Source: Glebionis coronaria (lineage: Eukaryota > Streptophyta > Magnoliopsida > Asterales > Asteraceae). Taken from it: 64,000 bases of DNA. The notes under the pieces were generated by a model that did no database searches, was not told the origin of the DNA, and saw only the letters and a program-made list of their open reading frames with translations. A program made the position numbers and the translations under genes. Positions 61,701-64,000 of the stretch are shown piece by piece. Numbering within the stretch: position 1 is the stretch's first letter; the number at the start of each line of letters is the position of its first letter. The stretch is from contig CM046877.1 in the NCBI GenBank assembly GCA_025667525.1, forward strand, positions 27,432,737 to 27,496,736. The letters are read 5' to 3'.

Positions 61701-64000
61701 TTTAGATAATTTCAATATAAATTTGTTTTTGTATGTTAGCGATTGTGTTTGGTAATCTATTTCTTGATAGCTCTCAATATTAATAGAATAAAACATGGAA
61801 TCAAATATTTCAGAGTCATATAATACATAAGCAAGTTGATCGTACATGAAATGTCAAAAAATACTTGTCCTTCTTTTGCATATTATTCACCTATGTAGGC
61901 TTCCCAAGGTTAAACAATATCATTTTTAGGTCAAATAACATGACGTTTTGTTAGAGCACACTCTTGATAGCTCTCAATTTTAATAGAATAAAACTTGGAA
62001 TCAAATATTTCAGAGTCATATAATACATAAGCAAGTTGATCCTACATGAAATGTCAAAAAATACTTGTCCTTCTTTTGCATATTATTCACCTATGTAGGC
62101 TTCCCAAGGTTAAACAATATCATTTTTAGGTCAAATAACATGACGTTTTGTTAGAGAACACTCATGCGTTGACCTTTATACTATAATGTGCCGTCGAGAT
62201 GCTCTTTGTCTACTACATTCACAACTACCTCAAATACAAGCTGACCAACTTTTACACCGATAAAACACAACCAAAACTAAACAGAGCAAACATATAGATG
62301 TGTTTTATCCATCAAGAATCCGGGCAAATACATTATGCCCGGATTCTATGTGGTCTATATGGACTGGAAATAATTTTAGAGGTTTTTTCTTAGGTTTGGA
62401 TGATTTGAGCCGGTTACGGCATTTTTAGCTGTTCTTGGTAGGTTTTTATCAGTTTTTGATCGGGTTTAGTCGCTTTTGACCAATGCTTGTCTGGATAAAA
62501 GTACTCCTTTTTTCAAGCATCCATTTTCTTAGGTGTGATCTTGAAACGGAGTCATGTATCACATGTTATGACCATTTTATTGCAACCCACGTTTTCAGAT
62601 AATTTCAATATAAATTTGTTTTTGTATGTTATCGATTGTGTTTGGTAATCTATTTCTTAATAGCTCTCAATATTAATAGATAAAAACATGGAATCAAATA
62701 TTTCAGAGTCATATAATACATAAGCAAGTTGATCCTACATGAAATGTCAAAAAATACTTGTCCTTCTTTTGCATATTATTCACCTATGTAGGCTTCCCAA
62801 GGTTAAACAATATCATTTTTAGGTCAAATAACATGACGTTTTGTTAGAGCACACTCTTGATAGCTCTCAATTTTAATAGAATAAAACTTGGAATCAAATA
62901 TTTCAGAGTCATATAATACATAAGCAAGTTGATCCTACATGAAATGTCAAAAAATACTTGTCCTTCTTTTGCATATTATTCACCTATGTAGGCTTCCCAA
63001 GGTTAAACAATATCATTTTTAGGTCAAATAACATGACGTTTTGTTAGAGCACACTCTTGATAGCTCTCAATTTTAATAGAATAAAACTTGGAATCAAATA
63101 TTTCAGAGTCATATAATACATAAGCAAGTTGATCCTACATGAAATGTCAAAAAATACTTGTCCTTCTTTTGCATATTATTCACCAATGTAGGCTTCCCAA
63201 GGTTAAACAATATCATTTTTAGGTCAAATAACATGATGTTTTGTTAGAGCACACTCTTGATAGCTCTCAATTTTAATAGAATAAAACTTGGAATCAAATA
63301 TTTCAGAGTCATATAATACATAAGCAAGTTGATCCTACATGAAATGTCAAAAAATACTTGTCCTTCTTTTGCATATTATTCACCTATGTAGGCTTCCCAA
63401 GGTTAAACAATATCATTTTTAGGTCAAATAACATGACGTTTTGTTAGAGCACACTCATGTCTTGACCTTTATACTATAATGTGCCGTCGAGATGCTCTTT
63501 GTCTACTACATTCACAACTACCTCAAATACTAGCTGACCAACTTTTACACCAATAAAACACAACCAAAACTAAACAGAGCAAACATATAGATGTGTTTTA
63601 TCCATCAAGAATCCGGGCAAATACATTATGCCCGGATTCTATGTGGTCTATATGGACTGGAAATAATTTTAGAGGTTTTTTCTTAGGTTTGGATGATTTG
63701 AGCCGGTTACGGCATTTTTAGATGTTCTTGGTAGGTTTTTATCAGTTTTTGATCGGGTTTAGTCGCTTTTGACCAATGCTTGTCTGGATAAAAGTACTCC
63801 TTTTTTCAAGCATCCATTTTCTTAGGTGTGGTCTTGAAACGGAGTCATGTATCACATGTTATGACCATTTTATTGCAACCCACGTTTTCAGATAATTTCA
63901 ATATAAATTTGTTTTTGTATGTTAGCGATTGTGTTTGGTAATCTATTTCTTAATAGCTCTCAATATTAATAGATAAAAACATGGAATCAAATATTTCAGA

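Larger units (their letters stand above)
17705..64000. repeat. Satellite block B: 45 complete nested units plus one cut by the window edge
   Basis: Unit starts read by eye: 17707, 18399, 19292, 20185, 21069, 21953, 22835, 23727, 24620, 25513, 26396, 27288, 28180, 29073, 29956, 30848, 31741, 32624, 33516, 34409, 35292, 36185, 37077, 37970, 38853, 39746, 40629, 41522, 42614, 45706, 46599, 48092, 48985, 50478, 51371, 52264, 53544, 54437, 55717, 56609, 57902, 59195, 60488, 61381, 62274, 63567. Lengths cluster at 692, 882-893, 1092, 1280-1293, 1493 and 3092, i.e. 493 + 200n minus small deletions. Nine units lack tatatggac after gtggtc and are about 883 long. No gene is supported here. Confidence 0.97.

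Noticed and set aside
41800..61847. Eleven almost identical 62-75-codon minus-strand reading frames starting MYDQL
   Set aside because: Each lies at the same place in T1 units (41800, 42892, 45984, 48370, 50756, 51649, 53822, 55995, 58141, 60766, 61659). They exist because one base change (gatcctacat to gatcgtacat) turns an ATG-TAG into an open frame. Their conservation equals that of the whole duplicated unit; there is no start context, domain or codon signal, and other units lack the frame.
13146..64000. CRISPR array
   Set aside because: Repeats are long (200 and 693-3092 bp), contiguous and without unique spacers; the context is plant nuclear DNA.
13146..64000. Ribosomal DNA intergenic spacer
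   Set aside because: The core-plus-subrepeat design is similar, but no 18S, 5.8S, 25S or 5S sequence occurs in any unit and unit lengths are too short to hold them.

Overview
The window looks like plant nuclear DNA, most probably from the daisy family (Asteraceae). It is AT-rich, holds no housekeeping gene, rRNA or tRNA that I can see, and consists of Ty1/Copia retrotransposon remains (about 1-13,145) followed by a very large nested satellite array (about 13,146 to the right edge). The Asteraceae guess rests on two protein types I recognise from family knowledge: a Copia pol followed by a long extra 3' reading frame that starts MAAL, and a very long coiled-coil gag C-terminal region. Both are common in composite genomes. 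The species cannot be told from the sequence alone.

Layout. (1) 1-5,811, plus strand: the 3' part of a Copia element, with the end of the GAG-pre-integrase motif, integrase (D,D35E visible), reverse transcriptase (YVDD) and RNase H. Polypurine-like tracts follow, then an extra 3' reading frame split by one in-frame TAG. Pol carries a one-base frameshift near 1,595. (2) 5,972-6,822: two nearly identical ~388-bp LTRs lying in the minus orientation, only 76 bp apart, each beside a polypurine tract within a 72-bp local repeat. (3) 6,823-13,145, minus strand: a Copia-like derivative with no pol. It has about 2.6 kb of non-coding sequence with small tandem repeats and several polypurine-like motifs, then a degenerate gag C-terminal region with three in-frame stops and one frameshift, then an AT-rich leader. 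(4) 13,146-16,141: first satellite block. (5) 16,142-17,704: a second copy of the gag 5' part and leader, created by a tandem duplication with an offset of 4,559 bp. (6) 17,705-64,000: main satellite block, running off the window.

The satellite follows one simple rule. Each unit is a 493-bp core (382 bp left part, 111 bp right part) holding n tandem copies of a 200-bp subrepeat, so unit length is about 493 + 200n. I read n = 1, 2, 3, 4, 5 and 13 (lengths near 693, 893, 1093, 1293, 1493 and 3092 bp). There are 48 complete units, two truncated ones and about 124 complete 200-bp subrepeats. Above this lie higher-order tandem duplications of 3,560, 2,668, 1,776, 2,386 and 2,173 bp. In the last 18 kb two unit flavours mostly alternate. 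Nearly every unit keeps a 12-bp inverted repeat. The array begins directly at the upstream end of the gag leader, and both gag copies share that junction, which suggests the satellite may have arisen from or next to this retroelement. No protein-coding function is supported within the satellite.
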